This document shows, piece by piece, positions 44,215-52,219 of a stretch of DNA of 64,000 nt (position 1 is its first letter; every line of letters starts with the position of its first letter). A program made the position numbers and the translations under genes. Source of the DNA: Arcicella sp034519515. GTDB taxonomy: Bacteria > Bacteroidota > Bacteroidia > Cytophagales > Spirosomataceae. The stretch covers positions 1-64,000 of the forward strand of contig JAXHOK010000042.1 in NCBI GenBank assembly GCA_034519515.1, in the 5' to 3' direction. Below the pieces are notes generated by a model that made no database searches, had not been told where the DNA came from, and worked only from the letters and a program-made list of their open reading frames with translations.

Positions 44215-44461
44215 AGAATTAGTGGCTGAATGTATCATAAAAACTTCTATCGTTTTGGGTATTTTACCTGGCGGTTCTGCCAATGGTTTAGCCCGAGAAT
44301 TAGGAATCCCCGAAGACCCTGCTGAGGCATTGGACGTTCTGATTTATGGAATGGTAAGAAAAATTCATACCACCACCGTTAATGACCAACTCTGTATTCA
44401 CCTCAGCGATGTGGGATTGAATGCTTATCTGATGAAAAAATTGGCTTGGTTTGGCACTTAG
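44215..44461 (+). pseudogene. Diacylglycerol/lipid kinase fragment
   Basis: The reading frame contains the nucleotide-binding block of the diacylglycerol kinase catalytic domain: VELVAECIIKTSIVLGILPG, GSANGLARELGIPEDPAEAL and VRKIHTTTVNDQLCIHLSDV. The expected first 60-odd residues and everything beyond about residue 90 are missing. It ends at an in-frame stop after KKLAWFGT. It is an internal piece of a lost gene. Confidence 0.7.
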
Positions 44462-44627
44462 TAAGTAGTTGTTACAAATTAAACAACGTTTTTGATTACA
44501 GTAAATATTTGATTATCAGTTAGTTATTTTCCGAACATCGAAATACGAACAACCATATAAATATAGTTCAATATAACTAAAATCAGTCCACCGATGATTT
44601 ATATTCAGATTTGATAAGTGTTTTGGG

Positions 44628-44635
44628 TATCTTTG
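44628..44635 (+). promoter_or_regulatory. -7 box upstream of the PhnA-like gene
   Basis: TATCTTTG, a perfect TAnnTTTG match, 24 bases before the ATG at 44659. No clear -33 element at normal spacing. Confidence 0.4.
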
Positions 44636-44658
44636 TCGAAAACCAAATTAAAACAAGT

Positions 44659-45012
44659 ATGTCAGAATCAGAATTCCCGCCATGTCCAAAATGCAAATGT
44701 GAATATACTTATCCAAGCGATAATCTTTTAGTTTGCCCAGAGTGTTCTCACGAATGGAATCCAGAAGAAACCCAAGAATCAGCAGATGATTTTTCAAATG
44801 CCAAAATGATTGATTCAAACGGAAACGAGTTGCAAGACGGAGACACCGTAGTAGTGATTAAAGATTTGCCCGTAAAAGGAGCTCCCAAGTCGATTAAAGC
44901 AGGAACAAAAGTGAAGAATATTAGGCTAACCGATGGCGACCATAACATTGATTGCAAAATAGACGGATTTGGCTCAATGGCTCTAAAATCAGAATTTGTA
45001 AGAAAAGCGTAA
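44659..45012 (+). CDS. PhnA/YjdM-family zinc-ribbon protein
   Basis: 117 residues from the ATG at 44659 (MSESEFPPCPKCKCEYTYPS). The N-terminal zinc ribbon has CPKC and CPECSHEWNP; the C-terminal SH3-like domain carries DSNGNELQDGDTVVVIKDLP and ends in GFGSMALKSEFVRKA. The family was named for alkylphosphonate use, but its true function is unclear. Start choice is supported by the -7 box. It is single-gene, between remnants and a toxin-antitoxin pair. Confidence 0.9.
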   Translation: MSESEFPPCPKCKCEYTYPSDNLLVCPECSHEWNPEETQESADDFSNAKMIDSNGNELQDGDTVVVIKDLPVKGAPKSIKAGTKVKNIRLTDGDHNIDCKIDGFGSMALKSEFVRKA

Positions 45013-45124
45013 TACTTTCTTATTTATTTTAACCTCAAAATCTAACATCATTATTTGATTTTGAGGTTTTATTGGATAAATTTTCAAAATTTATTTGCAA
45101 GCACGCCATTTGTCATATATATTT

Positions 45125-45550
45125 ATGCCAAAATGTAAGATTGCAGATATGAAACAGCCAATTGTATTAACTCGCCTTAAAAATCCTTTGGATTTAATTG
45201 AATTTTCTCGAAAAGGATTAAGCCGTGCCGCTGTGGATTTAGTGGCACAAAAACTAAGTCTCTCAGACCGTGAAATGGCACGTATTTTAAATATTTCAGA
45301 AAGAACATTTCATAGATATACACCTGATACACAATTAGATACATCAAGTACGGAACGTCTTTTGAAATTAATGCTTCTGTACCAACACGGTGAGGAGGTC
45401 TTTTCAAACTTGGAAGACTTCAAACCTTGGATGCGTCAATCTATGCGAATTTTTGGGGATAAATCAGCCCTCGACCTCTTGGATACCGTAACGGGATTTG
45501 AGTGGGTGGATAATGTATTGAGCAGAATTGAATTTGGCACGTATTCATGA
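45125..45550 (+). CDS. Xre/MbcA/ParS-type antitoxin (DUF2384)
   Basis: About 142 residues from the ATG at 45125; an ATG at 45149 is also possible. The HTH region reads AQKLSLSDREMARILNISER followed by TFHRY, and the C-terminal toxin-binding DUF2384 domain is EEVFSNLEDFKPWMRQSMRIFGD to DNVLSRIEFGTYS. These antitoxins block RES-domain toxins and repress their own operon. Its stop overlaps the toxin ATG (ATGA at 45547-45550), so the pair is translationally coupled. Confidence 0.9.
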   Translation: MPKCKIADMKQPIVLTRLKNPLDLIEFSRKGLSRAAVDLVAQKLSLSDREMARILNISERTFHRYTPDTQLDTSSTERLLKLMLLYQHGEEVFSNLEDFKPWMRQSMRIFGDKSALDLLDTVTGFEWVDNVLSRIEFGTYS

Positions 45551-46092
45551 TAAAATTATATCGCCTACAATCGGCACGATATGGCTTACCCAAAGATTTT
45601 TTGTCAGGAAAAGGAGCAGAACTGACCGGTGGACGATGGAATCCAGTAGGAATGCCCATAGTTTATACTTCCCGAACCGTAGAATTAGCTTCCTTAGAAT
45701 ATTTAGTACATTATTTTGAAGGTTTTCCAAACAGTAAATTGCCTGATTTATTAGTAGGAACTGTCGAAATCGCTCAGGAAGATATTTTAACGATTGAGGC
45801 AGAAATGTTACCCAAGAATTGGCGAAATTCTCCTGCACCCAAAACACTACAAAGTGTTACTAATCAGTGGTTTAAGAATAGAAAATTCTTAGCTTTGCAA
45901 ATACCAACAGCCGTACATTCTGCCCAAACAGAATTATCGTACAACGTACTTTTGAATCCATTGCACGAACGAATGCACGAAGGAATCATCACTAAAATAT
46001 CCCCCTTTTATTTTGACAGTCGTTACCAAAAGCCGCAGATACAAGGTAATGTGATGAATGATTTGATTGAGGATATTTTGGGGGGGATTTGA
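45547..46092 (+). CDS. RES-domain toxin
   Basis: 181 residues. The RES domain is seen in GAELTGGRWNPVGMPIVYTS, SRTVELASLEYLVH and LQIPTAVHSAQTELSYNVLLNP, containing the conserved arginine, glutamate and serine. RES toxins degrade NAD and stop growth when not held by the Xre partner. The gene is complete and coupled to its antitoxin, so the module is probably functional. Accessory content at this site agrees with the neighbouring gene remnants. Confidence 0.9.
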   Translation: MIKLYRLQSARYGLPKDFLSGKGAELTGGRWNPVGMPIVYTSRTVELASLEYLVHYFEGFPNSKLPDLLVGTVEIAQEDILTIEAEMLPKNWRNSPAPKTLQSVTNQWFKNRKFLALQIPTAVHSAQTELSYNVLLNPLHERMHEGIITKISPFYFDSRYQKPQIQGNVMNDLIEDILGGI

Positions 46093-46110
46093 GAATCAAA
46101 ACCTCAATAA

Positions 46111-46153
46111 ACAAAAACACCCTCCTAAATTGATATTAAGAGGGTATTTTGTG
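46111..46153. terminator. Probable terminator between the RES toxin and rfbA
   Basis: ACAAAAACACCCTC and GAGGGTATTTTGT form an imperfect stem (one bulge, one mismatch) between convergent genes. Confidence 0.5.
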
Positions 46154-46162
46154 TTTTATTCC

Positions 46163-47023
46163 CTACTTCAACAAATTCAACAAATATTCCCCATAGCCAC
46201 TTTTTACCAAAGGCGTAGCAATAGTTTTCAATTGCTCGGCATCAATGAAACCCATACGGTAGGCAATTTCTTCAATACAACCAATTTTCAAACCTTGTCG
46301 CTCTTCAATTACTTGCACAAACTGCCCTGCTTGCATTAATGACGCAAATGTACCCGTATCTAACCAAGCCGTTCCACGGTTCAAAACGCCTACTTTTAGT
46401 TTGCCCTGTTTTAAATACTCTTTGTTTACATCCGTAATTTCGTATTCTCCACGGGGCGAAGGAGCGATGTTTTTGGCAATTTCCACCACAGAATTATCGT
46501 AGAAATATAAACCAGGCACCGCATAGTTCGATTTTGGCTCAGTCGGTTTCTCTTCGATAGAAAGTACATTGAAATCATTGTCAAATTCTACAACTCCGTA
46601 ACGCTCAGGGTCTTGTACCTGATAGGCATACACAACTCCACCTTCGGGATCGTTGTTGGCTTGGAGCAATTTACTCAAACCACTGCCATGGAAAATATTA
46701 TCACCCAAGACCAACGCTACTTTATCATTACCGATAAATTCTTCGCCAATCACGAAAGCCTGAGCCAGTCCATTTGGTAAAGGTTGTTCAGCATACGAAA
46801 ACTGACAACCCACCTGTGAACCGTCACCCAAAAGTTTTTTGAAATGGGGTAAATCGTGGGGCGTTGAAATAATTAAAATCTCTTTGATACCCGAAAGCAT
46901 CAAAATCGACAAAGGATAATAAATCATCGGTTTGTCATAAACGGGCATTAGTTGCTTACTAACCGCCAAAGTCAATGGGTGGAGGCGTGTGCCTGAACCA
47001 CCCGCAAGTATGATTCCTTTCAT
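46163..47023 (-). CDS. rfbA: Glucose-1-phosphate thymidylyltransferase
   Basis: 286 residues. It makes dTDP-glucose, the first step toward dTDP-rhamnose. The nucleotidyltransferase signature is MKGIILAGGSGTRLHPLTLA; other family blocks are QLMPVYDKPMIYYPLSILML, VALVLGDNIFHGSGL and VNRGTAWLDTGTFASLMQA (here VLNRGTAWLDTGT). It is the last gene of the galE-rfbB-[insert]-rfbD-rfbA unit, 117 bases after rfbD, with a perfect tandem octamer in that gap. Confidence 0.96.
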   Translation of the reverse strand: MKGIILAGGSGTRLHPLTLAVSKQLMPVYDKPMIYYPLSILMLSGIKEILIISTPHDLPHFKKLLGDGSQVGCQFSYAEQPLPNGLAQAFVIGEEFIGNDKVALVLGDNIFHGSGLSKLLQANNDPEGGVVYAYQVQDPERYGVVEFDNDFNVLSIEEKPTEPKSNYAVPGLYFYDNSVVEIAKNIAPSPRGEYEITDVNKEYLKQGKLKVGVLNRGTAWLDTGTFASLMQAGQFVQVIEERQGLKIGCIEEIAYRMGFIDAEQLKTIATPLVKSGYGEYLLNLLK

Positions 47024-47032
47024 ATCTCTTAA

Positions 47033-47064
47033 TGAGTGAATGAGTGAATGAGTGAATGAGTGAA
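47033..47064. repeat. Tandem octamer TGAGTGAA, four perfect copies
   Basis: Four uninterrupted copies lie ten bases upstream of the rfbA start codon (gene on the minus strand). Such tracts can change copy number by slippage, which would alter the leader length of rfbA. Confidence 0.85.
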
Positions 47065-47140
47065 TATCATTAGACTCAAAAAAATATATGTAACCTAATC
47101 TGCCCTACAAAGCCCTCTATTTTTTATCTTGCCTATGTGG

Positions 47141-47989
47141 TTACAAAGACGATAACGCCACTTTCAAGCTATCTCTCCAATACGGAACTTCAATGTCAAA
47201 AGTATTTTTGATTTTACTTTTATCCATTACCGAAAACGCTGGACGGGCAGCTTTGGTGGGATACTCGCTGGTTTTCAAGGGTTTAACTTTTACTTGAATG
47301 TTACCTAATTCAAAAATAGCTTGGGCAAAATCGTACCAAGAAATGGCTCCTTCGTTACTGTAATGATAAATACCGTAAGCCTTTTTGTCGGAAGCAATAA
47401 TGTCTAATAAAGCACCCGCCAAATCAACGCCATACGTGGGTGTTCCTACTTGGTCTGCTATAATGCCCAATGAATCACGGTCTGTACCCAATTTTATCAT
47501 GGTTTTCATGAAATTATTAGCAAATTCCGAATACAACCACGCCGTTCTGACGGTATAATGTTCTGTTAATGAATCGCTTACGGCTTTTTCGCCTTCCAAT
47601 TTTGTCAATCCATAAACACTGATGGGTTCAGCGGGATGGGTTTCATTGAGAAGGGTTGGAATATTTCCTTCAAAAATAAAATCGGTAGAAATATGTAATA
47701 AAGTTGCTCCAAATTTACTACACATTTTTGCGACGTTCTCTGCCCCATCACGATTGATTTTGCGAGCAAGTTCTACTTCATCTTCGGCTTTATCAACGGC
47801 AGTATAAGCCGCACAGTTGATGACATATTGAGGTTTCTCTTGGGTAAAAAGGTCTTCTAAAACCTTCATATCTACGATATTACCCACAAATTCATCTACA
47901 AATCTGATGTCAGTAATATTTCTTTCGGTGGCTACTTTTTGGATACATTGCCCTAACTGACCAACGCCTCCTATTACTAATATATTCAT
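47141..47989 (-). CDS. rfbD: dTDP-4-dehydrorhamnose reductase
   Basis: 282 residues. NADPH-dependent short-chain reductase finishing dTDP-rhamnose. The Rossmann start is MNILVIGGVGQLGQCIQKVA; the substrate-site blocks are INCAAYTAVDKAEDE, LLHISTDFIFEG and SVYGLTKLEGEKAV with the YxxxK pair. Length is normal. It starts 3 bases after the stop of the TOPRIM-like gene, so it seems to depend on the same transcript. Confidence 0.95.
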   Translation of the reverse strand: MNILVIGGVGQLGQCIQKVATERNITDIRFVDEFVGNIVDMKVLEDLFTQEKPQYVINCAAYTAVDKAEDEVELARKINRDGAENVAKMCSKFGATLLHISTDFIFEGNIPTLLNETHPAEPISVYGLTKLEGEKAVSDSLTEHYTVRTAWLYSEFANNFMKTMIKLGTDRDSLGIIADQVGTPTYGVDLAGALLDIIASDKKAYGIYHYSNEGAISWYDFAQAIFELGNIQVKVKPLKTSEYPTKAARPAFSVMDKSKIKNTFDIEVPYWRDSLKVALSSL

Positions 47990-47992
47990 GTG

Positions 47993-48721
47993 TTATGTTA
48001 TTGTCAGAGATGAGGTAAATTCTTTGAATGAATTGCATTTTTGACTATTGCGTAAATCTTCAAAATCTTGTTTTTCGATACACCCCATCATTGATTCTAC
48101 TTCACTCGCTTGTTTGCGATAGGGTTGATTAATAATTTTCAAAATATCTTTAATTGCCTCAGTAGGATGCAAAAATATGGTTTCGGGGTCAATTTCTGAC
48201 AAATCAAGACTTAACGTTTCTTTAATTTTTTGAGTATCTATCCCTTTATTTTTCCACAAATTTTCAATTCCTAAAAACCATGCTTCCAATTCCATAATCG
48301 CAAAATGGAAGTCTATATTTTGAGGTTTAATAGCTTTTTGTCCAAGTGTTTTATTGATTCCATCAATGAATTTAAGATTCAAATCTGGCTTAATACCACG
48401 GGGCTGACCCATTGCTGAAACATAATCATTTGAATACATATCCCTCAGTCCAATAATTCTCTCATACCCAGCATTCCAAAGTAGTTGTTCACGTTTCAAA
48501 ATTCTTTGCAATACACTTGTATCATTCCCTACATTGATTATTTGAAAATGTACTATTGCATCAGCATTTGGGAAATCATAATCAGCCGATTGGATTATTT
48601 CATCTTTGAAAAGGTTTCTACATTCTAAATCAATTCCCTGATATTCAAATTGTTTCAATAGATATTCTCGAACAAAGATTAATTCTGATTGCCCCTCAAC
48701 AAATACGGCTATTTTTTTCAT
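47993..48721 (-). CDS. DUF4276-like (TOPRIM-type) protein, second gene of a putative defence pair
   Basis: 242 residues, cytoplasmic. The start KKIAVFVEGQSELIFVREYL has the VEGxSE glutamate motif of TOPRIM-like proteins. A later block, IIGLRDMYSND, could supply the acidic metal site, and FHFAIMELEAWFLG matches the ELEAW signature of the DUF4276 group. Proteins of this type occur beside AAA ATPases in phage-defence pairs such as the AbiL group. Here the ATPase start-to-stop overlap is 4 bases. Enzyme activity and target are unknown. It sits inside a nucleotide-sugar operon. Confidence 0.65.
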   Translation of the reverse strand: MKKIAVFVEGQSELIFVREYLLKQFEYQGIDLECRNLFKDEIIQSADYDFPNADAIVHFQIINVGNDTSVLQRILKREQLLWNAGYERIIGLRDMYSNDYVSAMGQPRGIKPDLNLKFIDGINKTLGQKAIKPQNIDFHFAIMELEAWFLGIENLWKNKGIDTQKIKETLSLDLSEIDPETIFLHPTEAIKDILKIINQPYRKQASEVESMMGCIEKQDFEDLRNSQKCNSFKEFTSSLTIT

Positions 48722-49770
48722 AAGTGGCTATCAATGTAATCAGATGAGAAGAAGTCGAAACGAGACAATCCTGTATATCTAAATTCTTCAAACAATTTAG
48801 GATTATTAGCAATATTAATAGAGCTGACTAACTTCCCATCTCTCTGTAAAACATTCCAGCAATCTATATCAATTACATCCATCAAAAAACTATCATTTGT
48901 TGTTGCAATTAACTGAACTTCATTGTTCTTACATTCATTAAAAATAAATTGTCCTAAGTCTTTCGCTCTAATATAATCCAAACCTTCTCCTAAATCATCG
49001 ACTATAATTGTAGCGGGATTTTTTCGACTTATTAAATATTCAACAAATATCATAAGTGACAATGCTCTCATCATTCCTTGCGACAGCCTTGTGTGCGGAA
49101 TAGGCTTATCAATTCCTCTTTCATGAACATATAGGATGGTATTTGACGCTCTATTTTGACTTTTAATATCTGAAATATTGAATCCTATTTTGTTAAACTC
49201 ATCAACTATTTTTGTTTTTGAATTGGCATTTAATTCAGAAAATAAATAAGGAATATCTTGGACAGCAGTTAATAAATCGAACTCGTGATGGTCAGGACTT
49301 ATATTTCCAAATCGAAATCCGAATGAAGAATTTGCCCATTCGATTATCTTTTCAATGTATGCAAATGCTCTTATGTCTCTACGACTATAAAGTGCTAACT
49401 CATTTGTGGGAGGAGTAAAGTTTTCAATTCTTCGAGTAGTTTCTGAAAAAATCTCGCATTCACCAGTTAAATGTCTCTCTAAGAGTATTTTTCCACCTCT
49501 GAATAAACGTTCCAAGGATACTTCTCCCGATGCTTTTGTGCTAAGCTCGTATTTTAAAACTTCATCACTATGAGTTTTAAATTCAGCAATCCATTGACCT
49601 CCCCAGACAATATCTCTTTTCTGAGCAATCATTTTTACTAATAAATCAATATGGTAGAGAGTACGTGTCTTACCAGTACCATTTTTTCCTACAATTAAAT
49701 TAATAATCTGTAAGTCAAGATTAGAAACAGCCCAATTATAATCTTTATATGAAAAATTAATTAAGTGCAT
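48718..49770 (-). CDS. AAA/ABC-type ATPase, first gene of a putative defence pair
   Basis: 350 residues, cytoplasmic. Walker A is GKNGTGKT at residues 28-35. An ABC-type signature reads LSQGMMRALSLMIFVEYL, Walker B is ATIIVDDLGEGLDY and the switch region is LIATTNDSFLMDV. The middle is a helical insert (about 100-200), as in OLD-like and AAA_21 proteins that sense or process DNA. It overlaps the TOPRIM-like gene by 4 bases and starts 3 bases after rfbB. By eye it looks more AT-rich than the rfb genes. The pair is probably a defence module; no activity is proven. Confidence 0.75.
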   Translation of the reverse strand: MHLINFSYKDYNWAVSNLDLQIINLIVGKNGTGKTRTLYHIDLLVKMIAQKRDIVWGGQWIAEFKTHSDEVLKYELSTKASGEVSLERLFRGGKILLERHLTGECEIFSETTRRIENFTPPTNELALYSRRDIRAFAYIEKIIEWANSSFGFRFGNISPDHHEFDLLTAVQDIPYLFSELNANSKTKIVDEFNKIGFNISDIKSQNRASNTILYVHERGIDKPIPHTRLSQGMMRALSLMIFVEYLISRKNPATIIVDDLGEGLDYIRAKDLGQFIFNECKNNEVQLIATTNDSFLMDVIDIDCWNVLQRDGKLVSSINIANNPKLFEEFRYTGLSRFDFFSSDYIDSHL

Positions 49771-49773
49771 TAT

Positions 49774-50832
49774 TTATCTATTTGCGTACATTCCCTCATA
49801 ATACTTCTGATAATTTCCCGAAGTTACATTATCCAACCATGCTTGATTATTCAAAAACCAATCAACGGTTTTTTCTAAGCCTTCTTCAAATTGTAATGAA
49901 GGTTTCCAGCCTAATTCGTTCATGATTTTTGTGGCATCAATCGCATAACGGAGGTCATGCCCTGCACGGTCAGTTACATACGTGATGAGCTTTTCAGAAG
50001 TACCTGCTTCACGACCTAATTTTTCGTCCATCGTCTTGCAAACCAACATCACAATATCAATATTTTTCCATTCGTTGAATCCTCCAATATTATAAGTTTC
50101 ACCATCTTTTCCGCTGTGGAAAACCGTATCAATGGCACGGGCATGATCTACCACAAACAACCAATCTCGCACGTTTTCACCTTTGCCATAAACTGGTAAA
50201 GGTTTATTATTCAAGATGTTATGAATCATCAAAGGTAATAATTTCTCTGGAAAATGATTCGGACCATAGTTGTTTGAACAGTTGGTAATCACTACTGGCA
50301 ATTTATAAGTATTGCCATAAGCCCGCACAAAATGGTCGGATGAAGCCTTTGAAGCTGAATACGGTGAACGTGGGTCGTAAGGAGTGGTTTCTAAGAAAAA
50401 CTCGTCTGGATTATGCAATTCTCCATACACCTCATCCGTAGAAACATGATAAAAGCGTTTTCCTTCATAACCCGAAGCCTTCCAAGTATTTTTGGCAGCA
50501 TTCAATAAATTGCAAGTTCCAATAACGTTGGTCATTACAAATGCCATCGGGTCGGTGATTGACCTATCCACGTGCGACTCTGCCGCCAAGTGAATAACGC
50601 CATCAAATTGATGTTCGGCAAAAAGTTGGTCGATAAATCCAGCATCCACAATATCTCCTTTCACGAAGGTATAATTGGGTGCATTTTCAATATCAGAGAC
50701 ATTTTCTAAATTTCCCGCATAAGTCAATTTATCAAGATTAACTATTTGATATTGTGGGTATTTAGTAACAAAAAGCCGTACAACGTGTGAGCCAATAAAG
50801 CCTGCTCCGCCTGTGATTAATATTTTTTTCAT
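49774..50832 (-). CDS. rfbB: dTDP-glucose 4,6-dehydratase
   Basis: 352 residues. NAD-dependent extended short-chain dehydratase of the dTDP-rhamnose pathway. The Rossmann motif is KKILITGGAGFIGSHVVRLF. The catalytic segment is FYHVSTDEVYGEL, and SPYSASKASSDHFVRAYGNT has the YxxxK pair. The substrate region includes NCSNNYGPNHFPEKLLPLMI. Complete and of normal length. The following gene in the transcript is the ATPase, not rfbD or rfbC. Confidence 0.96.
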   Translation of the reverse strand: MKKILITGGAGFIGSHVVRLFVTKYPQYQIVNLDKLTYAGNLENVSDIENAPNYTFVKGDIVDAGFIDQLFAEHQFDGVIHLAAESHVDRSITDPMAFVMTNVIGTCNLLNAAKNTWKASGYEGKRFYHVSTDEVYGELHNPDEFFLETTPYDPRSPYSASKASSDHFVRAYGNTYKLPVVITNCSNNYGPNHFPEKLLPLMIHNILNNKPLPVYGKGENVRDWLFVVDHARAIDTVFHSGKDGETYNIGGFNEWKNIDIVMLVCKTMDEKLGREAGTSEKLITYVTDRAGHDLRYAIDATKIMNELGWKPSLQFEEGLEKTVDWFLNNQAWLDNVTSGNYQKYYEGMYANR

Positions 50833-50840
50833 TATGTTTG

Positions 50841-50932
50841 AGTTAGAAAGTTAAAGAAGTTTAAGAGTTGAAAAGTTGTGGAGTCTAAAACAAAAAACTC
50901 TTTAACTTTCTAACTTATTTAACTTCTTAACT
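50841..50932. repeat. Phrase-type imperfect hairpin between galE and rfbB
   Basis: The left arm at 50841-50877 (AGTTAGAAAGTTAAAGAAGT and on) and the right arm at 50896-50932 pair at 29 of 37 positions. Each arm is a tandem of AGTTARA-like units. The right arm overlaps the end of galE. Confidence 0.8.
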
Positions 50933-51937
50933 TATTTTCTTTTGCCATTTCCAAGCATCTCCCAAAGCCTCAACTAAGGTCTTTTCGGTTTGCCAGCCTA
51001 ATATTTGTTTTGATTTTGCGCAATCTGCATATACTGCTATAACATCGCCATCACGTCTTGGTTTTATTGCGTAATCAACTTTCAAGCCCGTGGCAGTTTC
51101 AAAGGCAGTAATTACTTCCAAAACTGAACTCCCTGTGCCTGTACCGATATTGAAAAAGTCGTAGTAACGTCCTTCTGGCTGTTTCAAAAGCAAGTTCAGT
51201 GCCGATACGTGAGCTTTTGCCAAGTCCACCACGTGAATATAATCACGAATAGCCGTACCATCTGATGTTGGATAATCATTGCCATACACTGCCAATTGCC
51301 CTCTCAACCCCGCTACCGATTGTGTTAAGAAAGGAACAAGATTTGCAGGAGTTCCCAAAGGTAATTCCCCAATCAAGCAACTTTCGTGAGCTCCAATGGG
51401 ATTGAAATACCGTAAAGAAATAGCATGAAAGTCGTTGGTACTTTGAACAGTATCCCGAATGATAACCTCGCAAATTTGTTTGGTATTCCCGTAAGGAGAA
51501 GTGGCAGGTTTTACGGCTGAGTTTTCAGTAACGGGCAAAGTGTCTGGTTCTCCATAAACAGTGCATGAAGAAGAAAATACTAAATTATTAACACCGTGTT
51601 CTGCCATTTTTTCGAGCATCAAAACGGTTGCGGCAACATTATTGCGATAATATTTTAGTGGTTTTTCTACGGATTCACCTACGGCTTTGGCGGCTGCGAA
51701 ATGAATAATGCCATCAATTTTTTGTTCGGTGAAAACTGCATCCCAAGCATTGGAATCATTAATATCTGCTTCATAATATTTGACAGATTTGCCAATGATT
51801 TGCTCAATTCCTGCAAGTGCTTTTTTCTCAGAATTTGAAAAATTATCTAAAATAATGGATTCAAAACCAGCGTTATGGAGTTCTACTACTGTATGTGAGC
51901 CTATGAAACCCGCTCCGCCTGTAACTAAAATTTTCAT
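50927..51937 (-). CDS. galE: UDP-glucose 4-epimerase
   Basis: 336 residues from the ATG at 51937 (MKILVTGGAGFIGSHTVVEL), preferred over an upstream in-frame start that lacks family character. It interconverts UDP-glucose and UDP-galactose for surface polysaccharide. The active-site pieces are VFSSSCTVYGEP and SPYGNTKQICEVII with the YxxxK pair; ALRYFNPIGAHESC-like SLRYFNPIGAHES is also present. It is first in the nucleotide-sugar unit. Confidence 0.93.
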   Translation of the reverse strand: MKILVTGGAGFIGSHTVVELHNAGFESIILDNFSNSEKKALAGIEQIIGKSVKYYEADINDSNAWDAVFTEQKIDGIIHFAAAKAVGESVEKPLKYYRNNVAATVLMLEKMAEHGVNNLVFSSSCTVYGEPDTLPVTENSAVKPATSPYGNTKQICEVIIRDTVQSTNDFHAISLRYFNPIGAHESCLIGELPLGTPANLVPFLTQSVAGLRGQLAVYGNDYPTSDGTAIRDYIHVVDLAKAHVSALNLLLKQPEGRYYDFFNIGTGTGSSVLEVITAFETATGLKVDYAIKPRRDGDVIAVYADCAKSKQILGWQTEKTLVEALGDAWKWQKKIS

Positions 51938-52080
51938 GAAAGGAAGAAGCCCCCAACCCCAGAGGGAAGCTTGATATTGTATATTTTGTTGGGATTTGAC
52001 TGTTTGAACCATAAATTTACGACAAAGCCCGCCGAAAAAAAATAATCTATTTGCTTTTTGTGTAAATGCTAATTTAAGTG

Positions 52081-52210
52081 GAACGGTAAATGGTGAACGA
52101 GTCCACGGAAAATCTCCAAAATATGCTAATTATTCAGAATTATTTTGTATTTTTAATCGTGAAAAACTTGTTAGATAAAGAGGGTGTTGAGTCACCATTC
52201 ACTAAATCAC
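52081..52210. repeat. Weak phrase-type inverted repeat upstream of the SirB1-like gene
   Basis: GGTAAATGGTGAACGAGTCC on the left and GAGTCACCATTCACTAAATC on the right share a short complementary core (AATGGTGA / TCACCATT). Confidence 0.4.
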
Positions 52211-52219
52211 AAATAAATA

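Noticed and set aside
44216..44461. Functional diacylglycerol kinase
   Set aside because: Only about 80 internal residues remain; both ends of the catalytic domain are missing.
47033..47064. CRISPR array at the octamer repeats
   Set aside because: The units are contiguous 8-mers without spacers; no cas genes in the window.
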